Positions 8,482 to 17,684 are shown, counted from the stretch's first letter. The stretch: 39,748 nt of DNA from Magnetovibrio sp. (GCA_028817665.1 JAPPPF010000125.1:1-39748), one strand, 5' to 3'. Translations and numbers: made by a program. Notes: generated from the sequence alone by a model not told the origin.

Positions 8482-9972
8482 ATGAGCGACATGATGGCCG
8501 ACGTGATCGTCGTCGGCGCCGGCAACGCGGCCTTCTCGGCCGCCCTCGCGGCGCAGGAGGCGGGCGCCCGGGTGCTGATGTTCGAGCGCGCGCCGAAGGA
8601 AGAGAACGGCGGCAACAGCCGCTTCACCGCCGGCGCCATCCGCTTCGCGCACTCAGGCCTCGAGGATCTCCGCGAGGTCATGCCCGACCTCACCAACGAG
8701 GAGATCGCGACCACCGACTTCGGCACCTACTCCGAGGACGAGTTCTACGACGACATGTTCCGCGTCACCCAGTACCGGACCGACCCCGACCTCTGCGAGA
8801 AGCTGGTCTGCTCGAGCCTCGACACCATGAAGTGGTTGCGTGGCCGGGGCCTCCGCTTCGTGCCCAGCTACGGCCGCCAGGCCTTCAAGATCGACGGCCG
8901 GTTCCGCTTCTGGGGCGGGCTCTGCGCCGAGTTCTGGGGCGGCGGCCCGGGCCTCGTCGACAGCGAGACCGAGATCGCCCTGGCCAACGGCATCCGCGTC
9001 GAATACGGCGCCCGGGTGCTGGAGCTGATCTATGACGGGCTCAAGGTCTCGGGCGTCCGGGTCAAGCAGGCGGGGCGCATCTTCGACGCCGGCGCCAAGG
9101 CGGTGGTCATCGCGGCCGGCGGCTTCGAGGCCAACCACGAATGGCGGACCCGCTACATCGGCCCCGACTGGGACCTGGCCAAGGTCAGGGGCTCGCGCTT
9201 CAACACCGGCGACGGCATCCGCATGGCCTTGGACATCGGCGCCGCGCCCTACGGCAACTGGTCGGGCTGCCACGCCGTCGGCTGGGACCGCAACGCGCCG
9301 GAGTTCGGCGACCTTGCCGTCGGCGACAACTTCCAGAAGCACTCCTATCCCTTCGGCATCATGATCAACGCCACGGGCAGGCGCTTCGTCGACGAGGGCG
9401 CCGATTTCCGCAACTACACCTACGCCAAGTACGGCCGCGTCATCCTCGCCCAGCCGCAGCAGTTCGCCTGGCAGGTCTTCGACGCCAAGGTCGTGCACCT
9501 GCTGCGCGACGAATACCGGATCCGCGAGGTCACCAAGGTCTCCGCCGACACCATCGAGGGGCTCGCCGACAAGCTGGAAGGCGTCGACAGGGCCGGTTTC
9601 CTGGCCGAGATCGAGGCCTACAACGCGGCCGTCCGGACCGACGTGCACTTCGACCCCACCGTCAAGGACGGCCGCGGCACCCACGGCCTCGAGGTGGCGA
9701 AGACCAACTGGGCCAACACCATCGACGAGGCGCCCTTCGAGGCCTACCAGATCACCTGCGGCATCACCTTCACCTTCGGCGGCCTGCGCATCGACGCCGC
9801 CACGGGCCAGGTCCTCGACGTCGACCACGACCCGATCCCCGGCCTCTATGCCGCCGGCGAGCTGGTCGGCGGCATCTTCTACTTCAATTATCCGGGCGGC
9901 ACCGGGCTGATGTCGGGCGCCGTCTTCGGGCGCCTGGCGGGGACTTCCGCGGCCGCCGCGGGCGTGGCATAA
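8482..9972 (+). CDS. FAD-dependent fumarate reductase/succinate dehydrogenase-family flavoprotein, tricarballylate dehydrogenase (TcuA)-like
   Basis: MSDMMADVIVVGAGNAAFSAALAAQEAGARVLMFERAPKEENGGNSRFTAGAIRFAH...GDGIRMALDIGA...YAAGELVGGIFYFNYPGGTGLMSGAVFGRLAG. Confidence 0.88.
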   Translation: MSDMMADVIVVGAGNAAFSAALAAQEAGARVLMFERAPKEENGGNSRFTAGAIRFAHSGLEDLREVMPDLTNEEIATTDFGTYSEDEFYDDMFRVTQYRTDPDLCEKLVCSSLDTMKWLRGRGLRFVPSYGRQAFKIDGRFRFWGGLCAEFWGGGPGLVDSETEIALANGIRVEYGARVLELIYDGLKVSGVRVKQAGRIFDAGAKAVVIAAGGFEANHEWRTRYIGPDWDLAKVRGSRFNTGDGIRMALDIGAAPYGNWSGCHAVGWDRNAPEFGDLAVGDNFQKHSYPFGIMINATGRRFVDEGADFRNYTYAKYGRVILAQPQQFAWQVFDAKVVHLLRDEYRIREVTKVSADTIEGLADKLEGVDRAGFLAEIEAYNAAVRTDVHFDPTVKDGRGTHGLEVAKTNWANTIDEAPFEAYQITCGITFTFGGLRIDAATGQVLDVDHDPIPGLYAAGELVGGIFYFNYPGGTGLMSGAVFGRLAGTSAAAAGVA

Positions 9973-9990
9973 AGGTCCGCCGGGACAGGG

Positions 9991-10701
9991 TTGGGAGACG
10001 GCATGGGCAGCGAGCGACGGCGCGGCAAGGCGAAATCCGGCGACCAGCTGTCGCGCGGCGAGCTGGTGCACCTGAAGCTGCTCGACGCCATCCGGGCCGG
10101 CGAGTTCCGGCCCGGCGAGCGCATCCGCGAGGCCGAGATCGCGAAGTGGCTGGGCGTCAGCCGGACCCCGGTGCGCGAGGCCTTCCGCCGGCTGCAGGCG
10201 GACGGCCTGCTGGTCTTCGAGCCGTGGCGGGGGGTCGTCGTCGCCGAGCTCGACCAGCAGCAGCTGATCGAGCTCTACGCCATGCGCAAGGTCCTCGAGG
10301 GCACCGCCGCCGGCCTCGCCGCGCAGCACGCCGCCGAGTCGCAGATCGCCACCCTGGCCGAGCTCATCGACACGGCCGACACGGCCGCCGACGCCGCCGA
10401 GCGGGCCGAGCTGAACCGGCACTTCCACCAGAACATCTACGCCGCCGCGCACAACCGCTACCTGCTGAAGGCCCTGAACGCGCTCCGCGATTCCATGGCG
10501 CTTCTGCCGAGCACCACCTACGCGCTGACCGGCCGCCACGAGATCGCCCAGGGCGAACACCGCGACATCGTCGGCGCCATCGCCCGGCGCGACCCGAAGG
10601 CCGCCGAGGCGGCGGCCCGCCACCACATCGCCGAGGCCGAGAAGGCGCGGCTCAAGATGATCATCGAAATGAACCGCGGCAACAAGGACACGACGCCATG
10701 A
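9991..10701 (+). CDS. GntR family transcriptional regulator (FCD/FadR-type)
   Basis: LHLKLLDAIRAGEFRPGERIREAEIAKWLGVSRTPVREAFRRLQADGLLVFEPWRGVVVAELDQQQLIELYAMRKVLEGTAAGLAA; GntR wHTH plus FCD domain. Confidence 0.93.
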   Translation: MGDGMGSERRRGKAKSGDQLSRGELVHLKLLDAIRAGEFRPGERIREAEIAKWLGVSRTPVREAFRRLQADGLLVFEPWRGVVVAELDQQQLIELYAMRKVLEGTAAGLAAQHAAESQIATLAELIDTADTAADAAERAELNRHFHQNIYAAAHNRYLLKALNALRDSMALLPSTTYALTGRHEIAQGEHRDIVGAIARRDPKAAEAAARHHIAEAEKARLKMIIEMNRGNKDTTP

Positions 10702-11810
10702 CCTATTTCCCCGGCGCCGGCGACGACTGGCGGCGCACCGACCCCGCCGACGCCGGCCTCGACCCGGCGCGCCTCGCCGAAGCCGTCCGGTTCGCCGAGG
10801 CCCACGAGACCGCCTGGCCCCGCGACATCGAGAAGGACGGCCGCATCCCCAGCCTCACGGACCTCGAAAAGCCGCCGTTCAACGAGATCCTGGGCCCCCT
10901 GAAGCCGCGCGGCGGCCCCAGCGGTCTGATCATCCGCGGCGGCGCCATCGCGGCCGAATGGGGCGATCCGGGGCGCGCCGACATGACCTTCTCCATCGCC
11001 AAGAGCTACCTCTCGATCCTCGCCGGCGTCGCCGTCGCCGACGGGCTGATCGACGACGTCGACCGGCCGCTCGCGGACACCATGCCGGCCGAGCTGTTCG
11101 CCGGCGCGCACAACGCCCGGATCACCTGGCGTCACCTCCTGCACCAGACCAGCGAGTGGGAGGGCACGCTCTTCGACAAGCCCGACCTGGTCGACCGCAA
11201 CCGCCAGGTCGGCCCGGGCAGCGACAACAGCCGCAAGGGCGAGCACCGCGACCTGCAGCCGCCCGGCAGCTACTGGGAATACAACGACGTCCGCGTCAAC
11301 CTGCTGTCGCTCAGCCTGCTGCACACCTTCAGGAAACCCCTGCCCGAGGTCTTGGCGGAACGGATCATGGGCCCCATCGGCGCCTCCGACACCTGGACCT
11401 GGTTCGGCTACCGCAACTCCTTCGTCGAGATCGACGGGGTCGAGATGCAATCGGTGCCCGGCGGCACCCATTGGGGCGGCGGCATCCACATCAACTCCTA
11501 CGACCACGCGCGCTTCGGCCTTTTGGTGCACCGCGAAGGCGTCTGGGACGGCCGGGCGATCCTGCCCGCCGGGTGGATCCGCGACCTCCGGACCCCCTGC
11601 CCGATCCGGCCCGGCTACGGCTACCTCTGGTGGCTCAACACCGGCCACGGCGAATGGCCCGGCGCCTCGGAAAGTTCCTATTCGGCCGTCGGCGCCGGCA
11701 CCAACATCATCTGGATCGACCCCGACAACGACCTCGTGGTCGTCGCGCGCTGGATGGATCAGGCCTCGGTCGCCGAGTTCCTGGGCCTGGTCAGCGCCGC
11801 CGCGGGCTAG
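10698..11810 (+). CDS. Serine hydrolase (beta-lactamase / penicillin-binding-protein fold)
   Basis: MTYFPGAGDDWRRTDPADAGLDPARLAEA...MTFSIAKSYLSILAGVAVADGLIDDVD...ITWRHLLHQTSEW...YWEYNDVRVNLLSLSL; SxxK (SIAK) and YxN (YND). ATGA overlap with the GntR gene. Confidence 0.85.
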   Translation: MTYFPGAGDDWRRTDPADAGLDPARLAEAVRFAEAHETAWPRDIEKDGRIPSLTDLEKPPFNEILGPLKPRGGPSGLIIRGGAIAAEWGDPGRADMTFSIAKSYLSILAGVAVADGLIDDVDRPLADTMPAELFAGAHNARITWRHLLHQTSEWEGTLFDKPDLVDRNRQVGPGSDNSRKGEHRDLQPPGSYWEYNDVRVNLLSLSLLHTFRKPLPEVLAERIMGPIGASDTWTWFGYRNSFVEIDGVEMQSVPGGTHWGGGIHINSYDHARFGLLVHREGVWDGRAILPAGWIRDLRTPCPIRPGYGYLWWLNTGHGEWPGASESSYSAVGAGTNIIWIDPDNDLVVVARWMDQASVAEFLGLVSAAAG

Positions 11811-13447
11811 CCGGCCGCGCCGGCTTCCGCTTCCTCGTCGTCGTCGACGATGATCCTGGCCTTCGGCAAGGTCACGGTCACCGTCGTGCCCTCGCCGAGC
11901 GCGCTGTCGATGCCGAACCGGCCGCCGTGCAGCTCGGTCAGCACCTTGGTCAGGTGCACGCCCAGCCCGGTGCCCTCGCCGGCGACGATGTAGCTGTCGC
12001 GGATCTGCTCGAAGGGCGCGAGGACACGCGGCATGTCGTCTTCGGAGATCCCGATGCCGGTGTCGCGGACCTGCAGGATCAGGTCGCCGTCGTCCGCCAG
12101 GAAAGCCAGCGCCGTGACCCGCCCGCCCGGCGGCGTGTACTTGACCGCGTTGGACAGGAGGTTGAACAGGATCTGCTTGATCCTGAGACCGTCGGCGCGG
12201 ATCTTCGGCAGGTGGTTGGCGAGCTCGGTGGCGAGCACGATCTGGCCGCGGTCCGAGCGCTCGCGCATCATCTTCATGCAGTTGACCATGGTCGCGGCGA
12301 CATCGACGTCCTCGTCGGCGATCTCGAGCTCGCCGGCCTCGATCTTCGAGATGTCGAGGATGTCGCTGATCACGTTGAGCAGGTGATGGCCGGCGGTGTG
12401 CACGTCGCCGACGTATTCGCGGTAGTTGTCGTGGCCCAGGGGCCCGAACATCTGCTCCATGAGGATCTGCGAGAACCCGATGATGCAGTTCAAGGGCGTC
12501 CGCAACTCGTGGCTCATGTGGGCCAGGAACTCGCTCTTCGCGCGGTTCGCCAGCTCCGCCTCCTCCTTCGCCTTGATCAGGTTGCGCCGGGCCTCGCGCC
12601 GGGCCGTGACGTCGACGGCCGAGCCCTCGAAGAACATCGGCAGCGCGTCGTCCTCGCGGACGCCCCGGATGCTCAGCAACACCCAGATCTCGGCGCCGTC
12701 GCGGCGCCGCCACTGGACCTCGGCGCCGTCGACGTGGCGGCCCTGCTTCAGCCCGGCCGCCATCTCGGCCATCACCTGGGGGTCGCCGAAGACGTCGCGG
12801 CCGATATCGCTGACCGCGTCCATCAGGGCGCGCGGGTGGTCGTAGCCGAGCATCTCCGCGAGCCGCGTGTTGGCGGCGACGAGCCGGCCCTCGGGGATCG
12901 AGCGGAACAGCCCCTCGCCGGCGTTCTCGAACAGCCTGCGGTATTCGTCCTCGCTGGTCTTCAGCGCCTCCTGGGCGAGTACCCGTTCGGTGACGTCGAT
13001 GAGGGTCGTGCAGATGGCCGGCTCGCCCTCCCAATCCATCCGGACCGGGCGGTTGTTGACCCAAATGAAGGCGCCGTCGAGGCGCCTGGCCTGCAGGATG
13101 TATTCGCTCGGCGCCGGCTCGCCCCTGAGCCGCGCCTCGTGGCGGCGCCGGAAGGCGTCCTGGGATTCCTTGGTGAACAGGTTGTCGATGCCGCTGAACT
13201 CCAGGACCTCGTCGCGGCCGCTGAACCCGAACAGATCGGCGAACGCCTCGTTGGCGTAGAGCGGCTGGAAATACCGGTGCACCAGGATGCCGACGTTCAA
13301 GGAGTCGGCGAGCAGCCGGAACTGCCCGTCGCCGGTCACGTCGGCGGGCCCAGGGTCGTCGCCATCCGGCCGAATTGCCTTTTTCTCAGCCATTCCAGTC
13401 CCTGGCACGGCGGCACCGCGGCGAGCCGCCGTGATTCCTTCATGCAC
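11807..13447 (-). CDS. PAS-domain sensor histidine kinase (cytoplasmic, orphan)
   Basis: Multiple PAS segments (LLADSLNVGILVHRYFQPLYANEAFADLFGFSG...), H-box FLAHMSHELRTPLNCIIGFSQILMEQMFGPLGHDNYREY, N-box NLLSNAVKYTPPGG, G-box DTGIGISEDD and GTGLGVHLTKVLTELHGG. A shorter start is possible at 13393. Confidence 0.92.
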   Translation of the reverse strand: MHEGITAARRGAAVPGTGMAEKKAIRPDGDDPGPADVTGDGQFRLLADSLNVGILVHRYFQPLYANEAFADLFGFSGRDEVLEFSGIDNLFTKESQDAFRRRHEARLRGEPAPSEYILQARRLDGAFIWVNNRPVRMDWEGEPAICTTLIDVTERVLAQEALKTSEDEYRRLFENAGEGLFRSIPEGRLVAANTRLAEMLGYDHPRALMDAVSDIGRDVFGDPQVMAEMAAGLKQGRHVDGAEVQWRRRDGAEIWVLLSIRGVREDDALPMFFEGSAVDVTARREARRNLIKAKEEAELANRAKSEFLAHMSHELRTPLNCIIGFSQILMEQMFGPLGHDNYREYVGDVHTAGHHLLNVISDILDISKIEAGELEIADEDVDVAATMVNCMKMMRERSDRGQIVLATELANHLPKIRADGLRIKQILFNLLSNAVKYTPPGGRVTALAFLADDGDLILQVRDTGIGISEDDMPRVLAPFEQIRDSYIVAGEGTGLGVHLTKVLTELHGGRFGIDSALGEGTTVTVTLPKARIIVDDDEEAEAGAAG

Positions 13448-13556
13448 GCATTGTAAGCACCTCGGACGAGGTACGGCGAATCAATAATTTCTCGTATATG
13501 GCGTATTTATAAAAATGGCTCTACCCAGATTACGCACCGCGCGCGCCTTTCGGCGG

Positions 13557-14327
13557 TCAGCCGGCAGGTGTTTCCAGCGCTTCGCCGACCAGCGCCAGCG
13601 CGTTGAGCGCCCGGGGAAAGCCAGTGTAGGGGCCGGTATGGCCGATCGCCTCGAAGATTTCTTCCGTCGACAGGCCATGGGCATGGGCGGCCCGGGAGAA
13701 CTTCACCACCTGGCCCGGCAAGTTGAGTGCGGTGAAGGATGCCACCGTGCAGATCAGGCGTTGCCGGCGGTCGAGGCCGGGCCGGTTCCAAATGCCGCCG
13801 TAGGCATGGGCGACGGCGATGTCGTAGAGGCCCTTGGTGGCCGTGTTGTCGGGCGACGCGTAACCGGCCCTGGCCCCCGCGCCGTGCAACGCCTCCATCA
13901 CCTCGACGCCGGCCGCCATCAACGCCTCGGCGTCGGGCTCGGGGATGTCGGCGCCGGAAACCTCGACGCCGCGCTCCGCGAAGACCTCGGCGGCGGCGCT
14001 CAGGGAATTCAGGATCGACGGGAAGCCGGCATAGATGCCGCAATGAATGGCCACTTCCTGGATCGCCCGGGGCGCCACGCCGATGTTCAGGGCGCCGCCC
14101 ACATAGCGGCCGAACTGCGGCAGGAACTGGCGCGAGGTCAGCGCCGAAAGCGTCGCCAGCATGCGGTCCTCGATGGCCAGGCCCGGACGGGTCCAAACGG
14201 CGCCGAAGACCATTTCCGTGGTCAGGTCGTCGAGCCCCGGCGCCAGTTCCGGCACCGGCGTCGCCGCCTCGAAACCGAGGCGCTGGCGGACGGCGTCGCC
14301 GGCCCGCCACAGCTCGCCCCGGCTCAT
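13557..14327 (-). CDS. Carboxymuconolactone decarboxylase family protein (two CMD-like halves)
   Basis: LTTEMVFGAVWTRPGLAIEDRMLATLSALTSRQFLPQFGRYVGGALNIGVAPRAIQEVAIHCGIYAGFPSILNSLSAAAEVF, then a second EAIGHTGPYTGFPRALNAL copy. Confidence 0.88.
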   Translation of the reverse strand: MSRGELWRAGDAVRQRLGFEAATPVPELAPGLDDLTTEMVFGAVWTRPGLAIEDRMLATLSALTSRQFLPQFGRYVGGALNIGVAPRAIQEVAIHCGIYAGFPSILNSLSAAAEVFAERGVEVSGADIPEPDAEALMAAGVEVMEALHGAGARAGYASPDNTATKGLYDIAVAHAYGGIWNRPGLDRRQRLICTVASFTALNLPGQVVKFSRAAHAHGLSTEEIFEAIGHTGPYTGFPRALNALALVGEALETPAG

Positions 14328-14932
14328 GCCGGGTAGATCCAGGGCCGGTCGACCCTGTCGGCGTCCTGGAAGGCGGCGATCTCGTCGGCCCGTTTCAGGG
14401 TCATGCCGACGTCGTCGAGGCCCGCCAACAACGCGGCGCGGCGGAACGGCTCGACCTCGAAGGCGACCGGCTGGCCGTTCGGCGGGGTGATGGCGAGCGC
14501 CTCCAGATCGATGGTGAAGGCGGCGCCGGGGCCGGCGCGGGCGGCGAAATCGTCGACCACGTCGGGCGCCAGGACGATCGGCAGGATGCCCGACTGGAAA
14601 CAGTTGTTGAAGAAGATGCCGCCGAAGCTCGGCGCGATCACCGCCTTGATGCCGATGCCATCCAGCGCCCAGACGGCGCCCTCGCGCGACGAGCCGCAGG
14701 CGAAGTTGGGGCCGGCGATGAGGATCGTGGCATCGCGGTAGCCGTCCTGGTTGAGCACGAAATCCGGGTTCTCGACGCCTTCCGAGCGGTAGCGCCAGGG
14801 CTCGAAGGCGTAGGCTCCCATGGTCGAGCGGTCGGTGCCGACCAGGCGCTTGATGGGGATGATGATGTCGGTGTTGATATTGGCTTCCATGAGCGGCGCG
14901 GCGACGCCGGTGAGGGTGGTGAACTTCTCCAT
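14324..14932 (-). CDS. leuD: 3-isopropylmalate dehydratase small subunit (LeuD-like)
   Basis: MEKFTTLTGVAAPLMEANINTDIIIPIKRL...GPNFACGSSREGAVWALDGIGIKAVIAPSFGGIFFNNCFQSGILPI. Confidence 0.9.
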   Translation of the reverse strand: MEKFTTLTGVAAPLMEANINTDIIIPIKRLVGTDRSTMGAYAFEPWRYRSEGVENPDFVLNQDGYRDATILIAGPNFACGSSREGAVWALDGIGIKAVIAPSFGGIFFNNCFQSGILPIVLAPDVVDDFAARAGPGAAFTIDLEALAITPPNGQPVAFEVEPFRRAALLAGLDDVGMTLKRADEIAAFQDADRVDRPWIYPA

Positions 14933-14933
14933 C

Positions 14934-16349
14934 TCAGGCCTCCCCGTCCATCAGCTTGCGGACGTCGGTGACCCGGCCGGTGACGGCGGCGGCGGCGGCC
15001 ATCGCCGGGCTGGCCAGGTGGGTGCGGCTGCCCGGCCCCTGGCGGCCGACGAAGTTGCGGTTCGACGTCGACACGCAGCGCTCGCCCGCCGGCACGTTCT
15101 CGCCGTTGGCGCCGACGCAGAGCGAGCAACCCGGCAGCCGCCATTCGAACCCGGCGTCCTTGAACACCCGGTCCAGGCCCTCGGCCTCGGCGTCGGCCTT
15201 GGTCTGCTCGGACCCCGGTACCGCCCAGGCGCGCACGCCCTCGGCCACCTTGCGGCCGTCGAGCACCCGGGCCGCGGCGCGCAGGTCCTCGACCCGGCTG
15301 TTGGTGCAGGACCCGATGAACACCCACTGTATGCCGACCCCCTCGATGGGTTCGCCGGGCGCCAGGCCGGCGTAGGCCTGGGCTTCCCTGAGCGCGTGAG
15401 CGTGCTCGGCGTCGGGCGCGGCGTCCGGGTCGGGCACCCGCCCGTCGACGGCGATCACGTGTTCGGGGCTGGTCCCCCAGGTGATCTGCGGCTTCACGTC
15501 GGCCACGTCGACGTCGACCTCGGTGTCGAAGGCGGCGCCGGCGTCCGTCGCCAGCCCGCGCCAATGGGCGACGGCGGCGTCCCATTGCGCGCCCTTCGGC
15601 GCGTGGTCGCGGCCCTCGAGGTAGGCGAACACGGTGTCGTCCGGCGCGACCATGCCGATCTTGGCGCCCATCTCGATGGACAGGTTGCAGATGGTCATCC
15701 GCCCCTCGACGGACATGGACCGGATCGCCTGGCCCGCGTACTCGACCGCGTGGCCGTCGCCGCTCGCCGCCCCTTCCCGGCCGATGACGTGGAGGATCAT
15801 GTCCTTGGCCGACACCCAATCGGGCAAGGCGCCGTCGAAGGTGACGCGCAGGCGTTTGGGTTTCCGCTGCATCAGCGTCTGGGTGACCATGGCGTGGACC
15901 AGCTCGCTGCTGCCGATGCCCATGGCGAAGGCGCCAACGCCGCCGTGGGTGCAGGTGTGGCTGTCGCCGCAGACCAGCGTCGCGCCGGGCAGCGTCACGC
16001 CGAGCTCGGGCCCCATCACGTGCAGGATGCCGAAGCCCCGCTCGCCCATGGCGTAGTGGCGGATGCCGGCGGCCGCCGTCATTTCCGCCAGCGGCACCAC
16101 GCAGGTCTCGTGGAAGCCGCCGACGCCGCCGGTCGCGGGGTCGCTGGAGACGGTGTGATCGGGCGCCGCGAAACAGAGCTCGGGATGGCGCACCGCGTGG
16201 CCTTGGTCCTTCAGCATGCGCAGCGCCCGCAGCCCACTCAGGTCGTGCAGCAAGATCCGGTCGACGTGGATCAGGTTCATGCCGCCGCCCAGGTCGGCGA
16301 CCACGTGCGCGTCCCATACCTTGTCGAAGAGTGTCTGCGGACCGGTCAT
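14934..16349 (-). CDS. leuC: 3-isopropylmalate dehydratase large subunit (LeuC-like)
   Basis: MTGPQTLFDKVWDAHVVADLGGGMNLIHVDRILLHDLSG...LVCGDSHTCTHGGVGAFAMGIGSSE...VFIGSCTNSRVEDLRAAA...GCSLCVGANGENVPAGERCVSTSNRNFVGRQG; 4Fe-4S ligand motifs present. It is the C-terminal part of the 1359-aa track ORF. Confidence 0.93.
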   Translation of the reverse strand: MTGPQTLFDKVWDAHVVADLGGGMNLIHVDRILLHDLSGLRALRMLKDQGHAVRHPELCFAAPDHTVSSDPATGGVGGFHETCVVPLAEMTAAAGIRHYAMGERGFGILHVMGPELGVTLPGATLVCGDSHTCTHGGVGAFAMGIGSSELVHAMVTQTLMQRKPKRLRVTFDGALPDWVSAKDMILHVIGREGAASGDGHAVEYAGQAIRSMSVEGRMTICNLSIEMGAKIGMVAPDDTVFAYLEGRDHAPKGAQWDAAVAHWRGLATDAGAAFDTEVDVDVADVKPQITWGTSPEHVIAVDGRVPDPDAAPDAEHAHALREAQAYAGLAPGEPIEGVGIQWVFIGSCTNSRVEDLRAAARVLDGRKVAEGVRAWAVPGSEQTKADAEAEGLDRVFKDAGFEWRLPGCSLCVGANGENVPAGERCVSTSNRNFVGRQGPGSRTHLASPAMAAAAAVTGRVTDVRKLMDGEA

Positions 16350-16375
16350 CTTCCCTCCCCGGCGGTCGGCCGGTG

Positions 16376-17020
16376 CTATTCCCGTTCGGCCTCGACGCCG
16401 TTCGCCTCGCCGACGGCGGCGATACCGCCGCTTTCCCCCCACCGGGGCGCCGCCTCGACGGTCAGTCCGATCTGGTCGAGGATCCGCATGCAGGTCTGGT
16501 CGACGATGGCGCGGACGTCGGCGGGCCGGTGATAGAAGCTCGGCACCGGCGGGAAGATCACCGCGCCCAGCCCGGCGAGCCGGGTCAAGGTCTCCAGGTG
16601 CCCGGCGTGCAAGGGCGTCTCGCGGACCGCCAGGACCAGCGGCCGGCGTTCCTTCAGCATCACGTCGGCGGCCCGGGTGATCAGGTCGCCCGTGTTGCCG
16701 TAGGCGGTGTTCGACGCGGTCTTGATCGAGCACGGCGCGACGATCATGGCGTCGAGGCGGAACGACCCTGACGCCGGCGCGGCACCGACGTTGGCGCCCG
16801 AATGGACGACGTCGGCCAGCGCCTCGACCTCGGTTGGCGCGCGCTCGGTCTCCGCCGTGATCGTCAGCCGCCCGGCCTTCGAGACTATCAGGTGGCGCTC
16901 GACGCCGGGAACGGCGCCGAGCAGCTCGAGAAGCCGGATGCCGTAGACGGCGCCGCTGGCCCCGGTGATGGCGACCAGGACGCGCTTGGCGTCGGTGGTG
17001 GGCGTGAGTTGATCCTTCAT
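16376..17020 (-). CDS. ubiX: UbiX family flavin prenyltransferase
   Basis: KRVLVAITGASGAVYGIRLLELL...MIVAPCSIKTASNTAYGNTGDLITRAADVMLKERRPLVLAVRETPLHAGHLETLTRLAGLGAVIFPPVPSFYHRPADVRAIVDQTCMRILDQIGL. Confidence 0.92.
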   Translation of the reverse strand: MKDQLTPTTDAKRVLVAITGASGAVYGIRLLELLGAVPGVERHLIVSKAGRLTITAETERAPTEVEALADVVHSGANVGAAPASGSFRLDAMIVAPCSIKTASNTAYGNTGDLITRAADVMLKERRPLVLAVRETPLHAGHLETLTRLAGLGAVIFPPVPSFYHRPADVRAIVDQTCMRILDQIGLTVEAAPRWGESGGIAAVGEANGVEAERE

Positions 17021-17162
17021 CGGTGAATGCCGGCGCCTTTGCGATCGGTTGACCCGTCATGTTACCGCGACGCCCGCGAGATGAAACATCGATTTTCCGG
17101 CGGCGGCGGGCGGCGCCCTTCCGGCCATTGGCGTCCGGTGAGCGGAGTGCTATACGAAAGGC

Positions 17163-17684
17163 ATGATCAGACGGCTCATCATCGGCGATGCGCGGACGCG
17201 GTCCCTGACCCTGGCGGTGGCGTTCGGGATCGTCCTCGCCGGATGCAGCCAGACGGCCAGCATCATGCCGTCCAGCAACGCCGCCGGACAGTCCGGCGAG
17301 ACCGCCGGCAAGGCGGCCTTCAGCCAGTTTCCCGACCTGCCGATCCCGGCCGGTAGCAAGATCAACGTCGACAAGACCCTGGTGTTCGGCTCGAAGCCCT
17401 GGTTCGGGCAATTGGCCCTGAACGCGTCGGGCAGCGCCAACGCCATGTTCGATTTCTACCGCGAGCACCTGAGCGGTTACGGCTGGCAGGAGATCACCTC
17501 GGTGCGCGCGCCGACCTCGATCCTGACCTACGCCAACGACGAGCGGGTCCTGGCCATCGCCATCCGGAGCGCCACCATCACCGGCAGCGAGGTGACGATC
17601 ACCGTGTCGCCGCGCGGCAAGCCGCAACCGGCCGGCGGCGCCACCGGCGTGCTGCCGCCGCCGGTCCAACGAACCACCCAGTAA
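17163..17684 (+). CDS. Putative lipoprotein, hypothetical
   Basis: MIRRLIIGDARTRSLTLAVAFGIVLAGCSQ: signal peptide plus lipobox (LAGC). Confidence 0.75.
   Translation: MIRRLIIGDARTRSLTLAVAFGIVLAGCSQTASIMPSSNAAGQSGETAGKAAFSQFPDLPIPAGSKINVDKTLVFGSKPWFGQLALNASGSANAMFDFYREHLSGYGWQEITSVRAPTSILTYANDERVLAIAIRSATITGSEVTITVSPRGKPQPAGGATGVLPPPVQRTTQ

Noticed and set aside
8653-10626. 657-aa minus-strand ORF opposite the TcuA-like and GntR genes
   Set aside because: Composition (Gly/Ala/Asp/Val/Leu/Arg-rich, no recognisable motif) matches antisense of a high-GC gene; the plus-strand frame has clear family signatures.
10518-13064. 848-aa minus and 832-aa plus (10958..13456) ORFs
   Set aside because: Out-of-frame Arg/Pro/Gly-rich translations overlapping well-supported serine hydrolase and histidine kinase genes.
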